Shown here in pieces: positions 35,780-44,971 of a DNA stretch of 64,000 bases (the stretch's first letter is position 1; every line of letters starts with the position of its first letter). The notes beneath the pieces were generated by a model. It had not been told where the DNA came from. It ran no database searches and saw only the letters and a program-made list of their open reading frames with translations. The stretch is from assembly GCA_023666275.1 (NCBI GenBank), contig JAMPCJ010000003.1:62001-126000 (forward strand), written 5' to 3'. Origin of the DNA: Treponema brennaborense. Its GTDB lineage: Bacteria; Spirochaetota; Spirochaetia; Treponematales; Treponemataceae. A program made the translations under genes and the position numbers.

Positions 35780-35831
35780 AGGAACCGCGAAAATCCCGGA
35801 TTAAAAAATTCGGGGAACAATTCCGGTTCCT
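35780..35831 (+). promoter_or_regulatory. Nested hairpin between binding-protein and permease genes
   Basis: AGGAACCG (35780-35787) pairs with CGGTTCCT (35824-35831). Inside, CCCG (35795-35798) pairs with CGGG (35811-35814). Such intercistronic structures often stabilise the upstream mRNA so the binding protein is made in excess. Confidence 0.55.
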
Positions 35832-35864
35832 GCTGGTGCGGTATTCTGCCGCGGGAAAAATTTT

Positions 35865-37571
35865 ATGTCGAATTCACAAGGGAAACAGCTGGACAGAAAA
35901 AAATTATTTGCTGATCCTGTGCTTGTCGCTGCAATAGCAGGAATATTTTTATTTCTGCTGCTGTTTATAGTATATCCGTTGGCAATTCTTTTAGTTGACA
36001 GTGTTCACATTGACGGTGAAAAATGGATAACGTTTTCTGCGTTTGCCAGAATATTTCAAATGACGGCATTCAAAAAAGCCATAACAAATACATTGTTTTT
36101 GGGGTTTGTTACCGGCGTGTGTGCGACTGCTGTCGGATTTATTTTTGCGTATGTGGATTCATACGTAGATGTCGGTTCAAAGATAATTCGGAAACTGTTC
36201 GGCGTTGTTTCAGTGCTTCCTGTTGTGTCGCCGCCGTTTGTGCTGTCTTTATCCGCAATTCTTTTGTTCGGGCGGACGGGAATTATAACAAGAAACGTGC
36301 TTAATTTGAATACAACTGCACTGTACGGCTGGCGAGGTATCGCACTCGTTCAAACCCTTACATTTTTTCCCGTTGCATATTTGATGCTGAAAGGACTTTT
36401 AAAAAACATAGATCCGTCTCTCGAAGAGGCGGCGCGGAACATGGGCGCTTCCCGATGGAAAGTATTTTGTACGGTAACATTGCCGCTGCTTTTGCCGGGT
36501 TTAGGAAATGCGTTCCTTGTTTCTTTTATTGAATCTGTAGCTGATTTTGCGAATCCGATGATTATCGGCGGCAATTTTGATACATTGGCAACATCTATTT
36601 ATTTGCAGCTTACCGGCGCCTACGATAAAAGCGGCGCAACTGCGATGGCTGTTGTTTTGCTTACCATTTCTATGGGATTGTTCATATTTGAAAAATATTG
36701 GCTGGAACGGAAATCTGTTGCAACATTGACGGGAAAAGCTGCGCGTGCGCGCGTGCAAATGACAGATGCCAGTGTTCGGCGTCCGTTGGTAACGCTGTGC
36801 ACGCTGATAACGATTTTTGTCATTGTTATGTATGCGCTTGTGCCTCTCAGTTCGTTTTTCAAAATTTGGGGCAGAGATTTCAGTTTATCGCCGAAATGGT
36901 ATTTGTATGTTTTCAAAAACAGAGGCTATAGAGTATTTACAGATTCAATGCTTTTGTCTTTGATAGCATCTCCGATTACGGCGCTTCTTTCAATGATGAT
37001 TGCATATCTTGTGGTAAAGCGCCGTTTCCGCGGAAAAGCTCTTATGGAATTTACCGCTATGCTGGCTATGGCCGTGCCGGGGACGGTTCTCGGAGTGGGC
37101 TTTATCAGAGGCTTCAACAGCGGGCTTTTTCATTCCGGCTTAATGCAGGGATTGTACGGTACAGGCGCAATACTTGTGATTGTGTTTGTTGTCCGTTCTC
37201 TGCCGATTGGAACGAGAAGCGGCATTGCTGCATTGCGGCAAATCGATAAATCAATAGAAGAAGCTGCTTATGATATGGGAGCAGACAGCGGTACGGTTTT
37301 TGCGACTGTTACATTGCCGCTTATCAAGGAGTCTTTTTTCAGCGGGCTTGTTACTACATTTGTGCGCTCCATAACTGCAATTTCGGCAATAATTCTTCTT
37401 GTTACGCCGCGCTATTTGCTGATTACAGTCCGCATAAATGAACATGCAGAAAAAGGGAATTACGGCATTGCCTGCGCTTATGCTTCTATTTTGATTGTTA
37501 TCACATATACGGCAATATTGCTGATGAATAAAATACTTGCGCGTTTCGGTACAAGCCGGCGGGCAGGCTGA
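35865..37571 (+). CDS. Fused two-domain ABC permease, iron type
   Basis: A 568-residue inner-membrane protein with about 12 membrane segments in two MetI-like halves. Each half carries the EAA loop that contacts the ATPase: EEAARNMGASRWKVFCTVTLPLLLPG near residue 190 and EEAAYDMGADSGTVFATVTLPLIKES near 467. This double-permease form is typical of FbpB/AfuB-type systems. The downstream ATPase is 17 nt away. Start ATG 35865 is preceded by weak purine-rich sequence. Confidence 0.92.
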   Translation: MSNSQGKQLDRKKLFADPVLVAAIAGIFLFLLLFIVYPLAILLVDSVHIDGEKWITFSAFARIFQMTAFKKAITNTLFLGFVTGVCATAVGFIFAYVDSYVDVGSKIIRKLFGVVSVLPVVSPPFVLSLSAILLFGRTGIITRNVLNLNTTALYGWRGIALVQTLTFFPVAYLMLKGLLKNIDPSLEEAARNMGASRWKVFCTVTLPLLLPGLGNAFLVSFIESVADFANPMIIGGNFDTLATSIYLQLTGAYDKSGATAMAVVLLTISMGLFIFEKYWLERKSVATLTGKAARARVQMTDASVRRPLVTLCTLITIFVIVMYALVPLSSFFKIWGRDFSLSPKWYLYVFKNRGYRVFTDSMLLSLIASPITALLSMMIAYLVVKRRFRGKALMEFTAMLAMAVPGTVLGVGFIRGFNSGLFHSGLMQGLYGTGAILVIVFVVRSLPIGTRSGIAALRQIDKSIEEAAYDMGADSGTVFATVTLPLIKESFFSGLVTTFVRSITAISAIILLVTPRYLLITVRINEHAEKGNYGIACAYASILIVITYTAILLMNKILARFGTSRRAG

Positions 37572-37588
37572 TTTTACGGGAGCGGAAA

Positions 37589-38677
37589 ATGGTACAAAAT
37601 GAAACACAGGAACCGAAAGGCGTCCGGCTTGAACATATAACGAAAATATATCAGGATCCGAAAACAAAAAAGGATTTTGCGGCGGTAGATGATATTTCTC
37701 TTGATATTGCCGCCGGCAGTTTTGTAACACTGCTGGGACCTTCCGGATGCGGCAAGACAACAACGCTGCGCATGATTTCCGGCTTTGAAAGCCCTGATTC
37801 CGGAGAAATATATCTTGGCGGTGAACCAATCAATGAACTGATGCCTAATAAACGCGATACAGCGATGGTATTTCAGAGTTATGCTTTGCTGCCGCATTAT
37901 AATGTTTTCGATAATATTGCTTACGGCTTGAAGCTGCGCAAACTGCCCAAAGAAAGCATTCGTGAAAAGGTTATGAATATGCTTGATCTTGTCGAGCTTT
38001 CGGGACTTGAAGAACGCATGACGAACCAGCTTTCCGGCGGACAGCAGCAGCGGGTTGCTCTCGCAAGGGCGTTAGTGATGCAGCCCGGAGTATTGCTTTT
38101 TGATGAACCGCTTTCAAATCTTGATGCGAAGCTTCGTGTTTCTATGCGGACTGAAATCAGGAAAATACAGAAGCATCTGGGAATTACCGCGATATATGTT
38201 ACGCATGACCAAGCGGAAGCTATGAGTTTGTCTGATGAAATTATTCTTATGAATAAAGGGAAAATTGCGCAAAAGGGCAGCCCGCAGAATATTTATTATA
38301 AGCCTAACAGTGAATTTGTTGCGGATTTTATCGGCGAAGTTAATTTTTTGTGCGGAACTGTGCGTTCAATTGATAACGGCAAGGCTGTTGTTGATGTGAA
38401 CGGTGCCTTAATAGAAGCGAATTCCTATGAAAGCATAAAATCCGGCGATTTGTGCAAAATTGTGCTGCGGCCGGAATCTGTTATGCTGAAAGATTCCGGA
38501 AAAATACAGTGCACGGTAACTGTTTCGACATTTATGGGCGCTTATCAGTATTATCAAGTTATTGCAGACAACACGTTGGTAAAAATTACGGATTATAATC
38601 CGCGTGCAAGAAAAATATACAATGCCGGCGATACTGCATATCTTGAATTTAATAATTCCGATTTGCATATTTTATAA
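37589..38677 (+). CDS. ABC transporter ATPase, FbpC/PotA type
   Basis: A 362-residue ATPase of the iron/polyamine/phosphonate class. Walker A GPSGCGKTT near residue 50, Q-loop MVFQSYALLPHYNVFDN, signature LSGGQQQRVALARAL, Walker B LLFDEPLSNLDAKLR, switch His VTHDQAEAMSL. The C-terminal 110 residues form a TOBE-type domain (VLRPESVML). Completes the three-gene import operon. Start follows GGAGCGGAAA. Confidence 0.93.
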   Translation: MVQNETQEPKGVRLEHITKIYQDPKTKKDFAAVDDISLDIAAGSFVTLLGPSGCGKTTTLRMISGFESPDSGEIYLGGEPINELMPNKRDTAMVFQSYALLPHYNVFDNIAYGLKLRKLPKESIREKVMNMLDLVELSGLEERMTNQLSGGQQQRVALARALVMQPGVLLFDEPLSNLDAKLRVSMRTEIRKIQKHLGITAIYVTHDQAEAMSLSDEIILMNKGKIAQKGSPQNIYYKPNSEFVADFIGEVNFLCGTVRSIDNGKAVVDVNGALIEANSYESIKSGDLCKIVLRPESVMLKDSGKIQCTVTVSTFMGAYQYYQVIADNTLVKITDYNPRARKIYNAGDTAYLEFNNSDLHIL

Positions 38678-38692
38678 AACAGAAAACGCAAT

Positions 38693-39469
38693 TTAGATAA
38701 GTATATCGGGATGTGCTGCGCGGAGTTTGCTCGTTCTGCAAAATCCGCCGCTGATTCCGAGCGTATGAATTCCCGCTGCTTTTCCGGCTTTTATGTCGAT
38801 ATCGGAATCTCCTGCAATCAATGTTTTTTGCGGCAATATTTCTGTGCCGGAAATTTTTTCGGCTTGTTTCATGCAGAAAAATATTCCTGCCGGATCCGGT
38901 TTGCGTTTTCCGGTTGATTCCGGACCAAGAACGGCAAAGAAATACGGAAGAATGCCGAGACGGCGCAGAATTTTTTCCGAATCGGATTTCGGTTTATTTG
39001 AGAGCACAGCCATTATGGTGCCTTTTTGCCTCAGGTTTTTCAGCAGTTCAATGATGTTCGGATATAATTGCGTTGTGTCTGTGCAGTGCGATTTATATTC
39101 AAGCCGGTACTCCGATAAAAGCTTATCTGCTGCTGCGAAAAATTCCGTGTCGGTTTTGTATTTTTCCGGCGCCTCGAGCGGATTCCGATAGCCTGCGGAT
39201 TTCGCATAACAGCGTGCGATTAAATCGCATGCGCCCGTTCCGACTGCTTGTGCGATAAAACGTATCGGCAGCTGCGGCAAACCTGTTTTGTTCAATGCAC
39301 TATTTACCGAAAACGCTATGTCTCCGATAGATTGTATCAGTGTGCCGTCAAGGTCAAAAATGCAAAGCGTTATACTGTCCGGAACTGCATTGATATATTG
39401 TGCGGCGCTGTGCATTTTTGTGCGGAAAATCTTATTATTTTTATCTTCATGGATATTGAGAAATTTCAT
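38693..39469 (-). CDS. HAD phosphatase, phosphoglycolate phosphatase-like
   Basis: A 258-residue HAD-superfamily phosphatase. Motif I FDLDGTLIQS, motif II VLSNKPKSDSEKIL, the lysine region TGKRKPDPAGIFF and motif IV AGDSDIDIKAGKAAG match the Gph/PGP subgroup with a helical cap. Likely dephosphorylates 2-phosphoglycolate or similar. Its first 35 residues (ending near PDSITLCIFDLDG) are longer than most Gph proteins. The ATG at 39469 has no SD, but a promoter -10 lies 7 nt upstream. Divergent from pyrE. Confidence 0.88.
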   Translation of the reverse strand: MKFLNIHEDKNNKIFRTKMHSAAQYINAVPDSITLCIFDLDGTLIQSIGDIAFSVNSALNKTGLPQLPIRFIAQAVGTGACDLIARCYAKSAGYRNPLEAPEKYKTDTEFFAAADKLLSEYRLEYKSHCTDTTQLYPNIIELLKNLRQKGTIMAVLSNKPKSDSEKILRRLGILPYFFAVLGPESTGKRKPDPAGIFFCMKQAEKISGTEILPQKTLIAGDSDIDIKAGKAAGIHTLGISGGFCRTSKLRAAHPDILI

Positions 39470-39476
39470 GATAAAA

Positions 39477-39505
39477 AGTATACGAGGTTAAAAAAAATAT
39501 TTGAA
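39477..39505 (-). promoter_or_regulatory. Promoter of the HAD phosphatase gene, leaderless geometry
   Basis: On the minus strand TTCAAA (39505-39500), 17-nt spacer, TATACT (39482-39477), then 7 nt to the ATG. No SD lies in those 7 nt. Confidence 0.6.
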
Positions 39506-39529
39506 GCATTCCGGCGAAAAATTATGTTC

Positions 39530-39558
39530 TTGCTACAGATAATCTGTTGCGCTATCAT
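39530..39558 (+). promoter_or_regulatory. Promoter of pyrE
   Basis: TTGCTA (39530-39535), 17-nt spacer, TATCAT (39553-39558), followed by SD AAAGGGAAAG before the ATG at 39581. Confidence 0.6.
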
Positions 39559-39580
39559 GTTGAATTAAAGGGAAAGCGTT

Positions 39581-40297
39581 ATGGAGAAATATAAAGAAGA
39601 ATTTATTGATTTTATGGTTGAATGCGGAGTTCTGAAATTCGGCGATTTTACATTGAAGAGCGGAAGAAAATCTCCGTTTTTCATGAATGCCGGCGCATAT
39701 GTTACCGGAAAACAGCTGGAACAGCTCGGCGAATACTATGCAAAAGCAATTCATGAAAATTTCGGAGATTCTTTTGATGTGCTTTTCGGTCCGGCGTACA
39801 AAGGTATTCCGCTCAGCGTCGCTGCGGTTATCGCGTACAGCAAATTGTACGGAAAAGAATTGCGTTATTGTTCCAATCGAAAAGAAGCAAAGGATCACGG
39901 CGACACAGGTATTTTATTGGGAAGCAGTTTGAAAGACGGCGATCGTGTTATTATTATCGAAGATGTTACGACATCCGGAAAATCGATAGAAGAAACATTT
40001 CCGATTATAAAAGCGCAGGGCAATATTGAAATAAAGGGACTGATTGTTTCTCTTGATCGTATGGAACGCGGAAAAACGGCAAAGCGTGCGCTTGCGGAAA
40101 TTACGGAACTGTACGGCTTCCCCGCGTGTGCTATTGTTTCTATGGCGGATGTTGTGGAAAAATTATACAATAAACAGATTGTTGTCCACGGGGAACAGCG
40201 AATTCTTATTGATGACACAATAAAGGCAGCCATTGATGCATATTATGCGGAATACGGCGCACTGCAGCAGCATAAAAATTATTGCAAATACAAATAA
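39581..40297 (+). CDS. pyrE: Orotate phosphoribosyltransferase
   Basis: A 238-residue OPRTase that joins orotate and PRPP to form OMP in pyrimidine synthesis. The PRPP-binding motif IIIEDVTTSGKSI is intact, and KFGDFTLKSGRKSPFFMNAGAY and YCSNRKEAKDHG are diagnostic. It is standalone rather than fused to PyrF. It shares a pathway with carAB at 61.4 kb, far away. The C-terminus has about 20 extra residues ending in LQQHKNYCKYK, a minor oddity. Confidence 0.95.
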   Translation: MEKYKEEFIDFMVECGVLKFGDFTLKSGRKSPFFMNAGAYVTGKQLEQLGEYYAKAIHENFGDSFDVLFGPAYKGIPLSVAAVIAYSKLYGKELRYCSNRKEAKDHGDTGILLGSSLKDGDRVIIIEDVTTSGKSIEETFPIIKAQGNIEIKGLIVSLDRMERGKTAKRALAEITELYGFPACAIVSMADVVEKLYNKQIVVHGEQRILIDDTIKAAIDAYYAEYGALQQHKNYCKYK

Positions 40298-40468
40298 ATC
40301 GGCAGCTAAAATAAATCATCAACCTCAATGCGGAATATCGTAAGATTTTTATGCTTGTTGGTAATTTTAGTATTGATTATCAGGAAAAATTTTATCTACT
40401 CAACTAATGGTATGTGGACTATTGCATAATACTGCTTTACACTGAAAAAACAAAAACGAGGTGATAAA

Positions 40469-41086
40469 ATGGATCAGGCAAAAATCGGAAAATTTATTGC
40501 GGAATGCAGAAAGAAAAATAATTTAACGCAAATGCAGTTAGCGGAAAAATTAAATATCACGGACAGAGCTGTATCAAAGTGGGAAAACGGAAAAGCAATG
40601 CCGGATTCATCAATAATGCTGGAATTATGCAATGAATTAAAAATAACTGTAAATGAATTATTGAGCGGAGAAATAATCGGCGTAAAAGAATACGATAAAA
40701 AATCCGAAGAGTTATTATTAAAATTAGCGAAACAAGAAGAATTAAAAAATACACAACTGATGATTGCTATGTGGTCAATATTGATTACCAACGGATTGTT
40801 TTATGCTTTTGTTTTGCTTTTATCAATATCTTTATTGGAAGAAGGAATAATACTCGGAATAATAATTTGTATTTCCACGATAATATTTTTGACAGCAGGA
40901 TTTATCAGCTTAAAATTTGAAGCGGATGCAGGTTATTATGAATGTAAAATTTGTTGTCATAAATTTGCGCCGGCATACAAAGATGTATTGTTTGCGATGC
41001 ATATTGGGACAATTCGGTATTTAAAATGTCCTAACTGCAAAAAAAGAAGCTGGTCAAAAAAAGTTATGTCTGCCAATTCTGTTTAG
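40469..41086 (+). CDS. XRE-family HTH, membrane segments and zinc ribbon
   Basis: A 205-residue predicted membrane-tethered regulator. Residues 1-65 are an XRE/Cro helix-turn-helix (NLTQMQLAEKLNITDRAVSKWENGKAMPDSSIMLELCNELKITVNELLSGE). Two hydrophobic segments follow at about 105-127 and 130-150, then a C-terminal CxxC...CxxC zinc ribbon (CKICCHKF and CPNCKKRSW). Similar architectures occur in Firmicutes. The gene is AT-rich, with Ile/Lys/Asn bias unlike its neighbours, consistent with transfer. SD GAGGTGAT precedes the ATG. Target and signal unknown. Confidence 0.8.
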   Translation: MDQAKIGKFIAECRKKNNLTQMQLAEKLNITDRAVSKWENGKAMPDSSIMLELCNELKITVNELLSGEIIGVKEYDKKSEELLLKLAKQEELKNTQLMIAMWSILITNGLFYAFVLLLSISLLEEGIILGIIICISTIIFLTAGFISLKFEADAGYYECKICCHKFAPAYKDVLFAMHIGTIRYLKCPNCKKRSWSKKVMSANSV

Positions 41087-41105
41087 CAAAGCAATTGCAA
41101 TTCGG

Positions 41106-41603
41106 TTATCGTGCAAATTGAAAATCGGATAATTTATTTTTTATCTGCATAAGCGCATGAGAAACTGCTTGATGCCTGATATTCTCGCGGTTGCCGGTGA
41201 ATAAAACAGTTTCCGCAGAAACATTGCCGCGTATGCAGTATCCGAAACAAACTGTCCCGACAGGAATTTCTTTTGTGCCGCCGCCGGGACCGGCGATTCC
41301 GCTGATTGCAAAGCTTGCATCCGCTTTTGTTATCCGCAAAACACCTGCTGCCATTTCCATGACGCATTGTTCGCTTACCGCGCCGATTTTATCAAGTGTA
41401 TCTGTGCCGACGCCGAGCACCGAATGTTTTATTTCATTTGTATATGATACGACTCCGCCGGAAAATATATCTGATGCGCCGGGCACTGATGTAATATATG
41501 CTGCTGCAAGTCCGCCGGTGCAAGATTCTGCACAGGCAAGTTTCCAATGTTTTTTTTTGAATTCCAAAAGTGTCGATTCTGCTATAGACTGAAAATCTTC
41601 CAT
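41106..41603 (-). CDS. CinA C-terminal-domain amidase (PncC-like)
   Basis: A 165-residue standalone CinA C-terminal domain. AESCTGGLAAAYITSVPGASDIFSGGVVSYTNEIKHSVLGV and SFAISGIAGPGGGTKEIPVGTVCFGY are diagnostic. It deamidates nicotinamide mononucleotide for NAD salvage. Length is normal. The ATG at 41603 has no SD, and a well-spaced promoter lies 6 nt upstream. Confidence 0.9.
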   Translation of the reverse strand: MEDFQSIAESTLLEFKKKHWKLACAESCTGGLAAAYITSVPGASDIFSGGVVSYTNEIKHSVLGVGTDTLDKIGAVSEQCVMEMAAGVLRITKADASFAISGIAGPGGGTKEIPVGTVCFGYCIRGNVSAETVLFTGNRENIRHQAVSHALMQIKNKLSDFQFAR

Positions 41604-41609
41604 AACGAA

Positions 41610-41638
41610 ACTGTACTATGTCTGTATGTTTTAATCAA
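41610..41638 (-). promoter_or_regulatory. Promoter of the CinA-type gene, leaderless geometry
   Basis: On the minus strand TTGATT (41638-41633), 17-nt spacer, TACAGT (41615-41610), then 6 nt to the ATG, with no SD. Confidence 0.55.
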
Positions 41639-41881
41639 CTGCGTGCAAAAATTAAAACGGCATTTTTATGATCGAAAAAAATAAATGCCGATAATTTTGT
41701 CTGAATGCAATATATGCTTAATCATATTTGAGAAAACAATCATACATATTTTTTTCTTAATAGTTAGCAGTCGATTTATCATTGCTTCAATGTTTTGCAT
41801 TTCAATTGTTTTTTCAAAAACATGGAATATCATAAAATCTAAAAGATATTTATTTGGAAACATTAAAAAACGGAGATAGAA

Positions 41882-42478
41882 ATGAAAAAAGTGACGGTAA
41901 TCAAAATTATTTTTATCTGTACGCTTATATGTTGTTCTTTATCAAAAATGTTTTCTGCCGAAATTCGTATCGGCGGACAATATGTATATACACATGCTGT
42001 TTTTGATTACAGTGATTTTGCGAAAAGAACTTACGGCGGGACTATTTCCGGAGAAATAAGTTTTGATTATCCGCGGATAATTAAATTAGGTACAAGTGTT
42101 CATGCATCTCTTGCAGATGTCAGCCCGTCCTCGAATGATATTATTGTTTCGTCGCTTGCGTTTTTTTCCGGCGGTTTCTGGGTACGGGTTCCTTTCGGCA
42201 AAAGCGGTTTTTCATTTCAGCCGGAAATAGAATATGGAATTGTATTTTCGGATACAAAAACAGATGAAACTACAAGCAGCAGAAATCCTGAAGTTATTGC
42301 AATAGATACGTACAAGGATCAATTTATTCAATTTTCTGCTGCGCTGCGGTTTTCTTTCAGACGAATTCCTTTCGAAATTGATGCCGCACCGTTGTTTTTA
42401 TTTTCTCCGGAAAAAGTATCGGGCGTGCATCTTTTGGGATTTCGTGCAGGCTTGCTGTTTTGTGCGGACAGGAAATAA
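41882..42478 (+). CDS. Secreted beta-rich protein, possible outer-membrane barrel
   Basis: A 198-residue protein with a signal peptide (KKVTVIKIIFICTLICCSLSKMFSA). The mature part alternates polar and aromatic residues (RIGGQYVYTHAVFDYSDF, GFWVRVPFGKSGFSFQPEIEYGIVF, FIQFSAALRFSFRRIPFEIDAAPLFLF), the pattern of amphipathic beta strands, and ends near LGFRAGLLFCADRK. An eight-stranded barrel is plausible. Not recognised. SD CGGAGA precedes the ATG. First of three adjacent envelope genes. The AT-rich 240 nt upstream hold no convincing gene. Confidence 0.65.
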   Translation: MKKVTVIKIIFICTLICCSLSKMFSAEIRIGGQYVYTHAVFDYSDFAKRTYGGTISGEISFDYPRIIKLGTSVHASLADVSPSSNDIIVSSLAFFSGGFWVRVPFGKSGFSFQPEIEYGIVFSDTKTDETTSSRNPEVIAIDTYKDQFIQFSAALRFSFRRIPFEIDAAPLFLFSPEKVSGVHLLGFRAGLLFCADRK

Positions 42479-42555
42479 TACATCGTATTCGGCAGCAGTT
42501 ATCAATTTATATCGAAGCTGATATTTTTGCTGCCGCTTTTATAAGGAGATATTTT

Positions 42556-42990
42556 ATGAAGCAATTATTATTCGGCATAATTATTTTTTCTGAAATAATT
42601 TTTATTTCTTGCAGCGATATGATCGAAGATTTGCGTGAGAAAATAGGAACAGACATAGTAACTGTTGTGCAAAATTCGGGACAGACAGAAGGCGGCGTTA
42701 ATTATACTATTGCGATTGGTTCCTCCGAATTAAATGACAGCAATGTTCTTTTTGCGGAAGAAATGTACACATTTGATTATGATGACGGTATCGATATCGC
42801 TGTTTCCGATAAATATGATTCCTATGCATGGTATCTTGACGGAAAAGAAAAAATACCGGTCGCCGGAAATGAATTTAAACTGGTCATTGGTCCCGAAGAA
42901 ATAGAAAAAAAGAATTATACGCTTATGGTGGTAATTTCCGATAACGGAGAAGTGCGCAGCGATACATGTCTTATAACTTGGAGAGAATAA
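42556..42990 (+). CDS. Small lipoprotein
   Basis: A 144-residue protein with a signal peptide and lipobox IIFISC from the ATG at 42556 (SD AAGGAGA). The mature region is acidic and beta-rich, with a segment (YAWYLDGKEKIPVAGNEFKLVIGPEEIEKKNYTLMVVISDNGEVRS) that resembles an Ig-like/PKD surface domain. Similar domains occur in treponemal surface lipoproteins. Followed immediately by the InlB-repeat lipoprotein. Confidence 0.7.
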   Translation: MKQLLFGIIIFSEIIFISCSDMIEDLREKIGTDIVTVVQNSGQTEGGVNYTIAIGSSELNDSNVLFAEEMYTFDYDDGIDIAVSDKYDSYAWYLDGKEKIPVAGNEFKLVIGPEEIEKKNYTLMVVISDNGEVRSDTCLITWRE

Positions 42991-42991
42991 T

Positions 42992-44893
42992 ATGAAAATA
43001 AAAAAAGTTTGTATTATCAGAAAAAATCAATCAGTCCGCTTATTTCCGAGCTGCATTCAATGTTTTGCTGTTTGTTTGGTATTGCTTAATATTTTTTCCT
43101 GCAATAATCTCGTGAATCCCGAAAATATTCAGAATGATAATCCGCTTCAGATAAGAATTTCTGTTGCGGGTGCGGCTGTTTCGGAAACAAACAGAACAGC
43201 ATTGCCGTCTGAACCCGATTTGGATGGAATTACGGATTTTATATTATCCGGAAAAAACAAAGCGGGAAATTCAATTTTTGAAACAGTAACGACAGACACA
43301 AAATCTTCTGCATATCATAAAATAATTTCGCTGGTAGTCAGTATTGTTCCGGGCGAATGGGATTTTTTATTGACTGCTCAAAAAAACGGCAAAGAAATAT
43401 ATATTGCAGCGTTGGCAAAAGAATTGAATGCAGCAACCCGTGTCCTTGAATTTAATTTGCAGCCGGTTTCATCCGGAACAGGAAATGTTCGAATCGGATT
43501 GAAATATCCGGCGGATTCCGGCGTTGCGTCAGTTACTGCGGCATTATATGAAGACCCTGCCGGAACACGCCTTGCTGATGCAAACAGAATGCCGCTTGCG
43601 GATATAACGGCTTCTGCCGCGGATGACGGCAGCGGAATAATTACGGTAACGTATACACACGATGCTGTTCCTGAAGGAAAATATTATATGTGTTTCACTT
43701 TATTTGCCGGTTCTGCTTCGGAAAAAGTTTTGAATTTTTATCCGGTACTTGTATATATTTCTGCCGGCTGTGAAACACATGCCGTGTACGATATGAAAGA
43801 TGCTGTAAATAAACGCTATTCTGTTTCTTATAAAAATGAAGACGGCAGCGATTTATCGGAAAATTTTGTAAACGGTTACGCTGTGCCCTTGTCTTATTCT
43901 ATTACCGAAAATTTTTCGCTGCCGAAAGCGGCCGATATTGCCGGAAACGGCTGTACTTTTGACGGCTGGTATCTTCTGCAAAACGGTGCGGAAGTTTTTG
44001 TGAACGGCTGGGATGCCGGTACATACGCGGAAGATATAACCGTTTATGCGAAATGGTCTGCGAATACGTATTGCATAACAATGTTTTCTTCTTCCGATAA
44101 TAATACAAAAAAAATCGATTCTGTTTCTGCGGCATTCGGTGAAGAACTTCCGTTCGTTGCCGTGCCGGAAAGAAGAGGCTTTTTGTTCTGCGGTTATTTT
44201 TCGGAACAGAACGGAAGCGGAGAAAAAATTTACGATGAAAACGGCAAACCTTTGTGCCGCTGGACAAAAACAAATGGCGCGGATGTGTATGCGTTCTGGA
44301 AAGTGAATCGCGATGCTTATCCGGATGCTTTAAATGATATGGATTTGTTGATAAATCAGATGAATACGGATTTTGAAAAAGCTGTTGAAATTCGCGATGA
44401 AGACGGAGATGCTCTGCGGGAATATCAATATAAGTCTGCCCGTTCAAAACTGCAGGAGCACGTATCGGCTTTTGAAAGAATCGGTTTTCTTATTTGCGAT
44501 ATTTTGGCGGCAGAATGCGAAGTTCTCGCGCAGACAATCCCCGAAGATTATTATACATATAATGCGATGCGAATGCGCTATTGTTCAATACGGGATTATA
44601 TTCGGATGGTACGGAAAAAAACGGATGAAGCTGCGGAAAAGCTGGATAAAATTAAATTTTTGCCGGGCAATGATTACAGCTTATTGCAAAGCTGGATGAT
44701 GAGTATCAGCGGCGTGCCGAGGTATTATGAATCGGATAATATAAAAAATAAAGATGCCGGCAGTTGGTTTATCGATGCGGCGGGTAAATTGGAATATTTC
44801 ATTTACGGCGAATATGCAGTAATGGAAGGAGGCGGCGCGTACAAAATTTTTACAGACCAGCAAAGCAATTTGGAAAAACATGTGGACTTCTGA
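42992..44893 (+). CDS. Large InlB-repeat lipoprotein
   Basis: A 633-residue lipoprotein (signal ending at LLNIFSC). After a beta-rich N-terminal region (about 45-270) come two Listeria-Bacteroides/InlB B-like repeats: one from SVSYKNEDGSDLSENF... to CTFDGWYLLQNG...ITVYAKWSANTY (about 270-365), and one from FSSSDNN... to RRGFLFCGYFSEQNG...VYAFWK (about 366-435). The C-terminal 195 residues are mostly helical (KSARSKLQEHVSAFERIGFLICDILAAECE) and unrecognised. Likely surface exposed and possibly adhesive or ligand-binding. Starts 1 nt after the upstream stop with SD GGAGAG, so co-translated. Confidence 0.78.
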   Translation: MKIKKVCIIRKNQSVRLFPSCIQCFAVCLVLLNIFSCNNLVNPENIQNDNPLQIRISVAGAAVSETNRTALPSEPDLDGITDFILSGKNKAGNSIFETVTTDTKSSAYHKIISLVVSIVPGEWDFLLTAQKNGKEIYIAALAKELNAATRVLEFNLQPVSSGTGNVRIGLKYPADSGVASVTAALYEDPAGTRLADANRMPLADITASAADDGSGIITVTYTHDAVPEGKYYMCFTLFAGSASEKVLNFYPVLVYISAGCETHAVYDMKDAVNKRYSVSYKNEDGSDLSENFVNGYAVPLSYSITENFSLPKAADIAGNGCTFDGWYLLQNGAEVFVNGWDAGTYAEDITVYAKWSANTYCITMFSSSDNNTKKIDSVSAAFGEELPFVAVPERRGFLFCGYFSEQNGSGEKIYDENGKPLCRWTKTNGADVYAFWKVNRDAYPDALNDMDLLINQMNTDFEKAVEIRDEDGDALREYQYKSARSKLQEHVSAFERIGFLICDILAAECEVLAQTIPEDYYTYNAMRMRYCSIRDYIRMVRKKTDEAAEKLDKIKFLPGNDYSLLQSWMMSISGVPRYYESDNIKNKDAGSWFIDAAGKLEYFIYGEYAVMEGGGAYKIFTDQQSNLEKHVDF

Positions 44894-44971
44894 TGAATTC
44901 TCCGTATGGTATAAGCGCATGAAAAATATTTCTTCCGTTTAGTAAGCGGGAGAAATATTTTTCGGATTTTA

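Noticed and set aside
41666-41879. Two overlapping small ORFs on opposite strands in the AT-rich gap at 41.7 kb
   Set aside because: Their composition follows AT-rich DNA, neither has an SD, and neither resembles a known protein.
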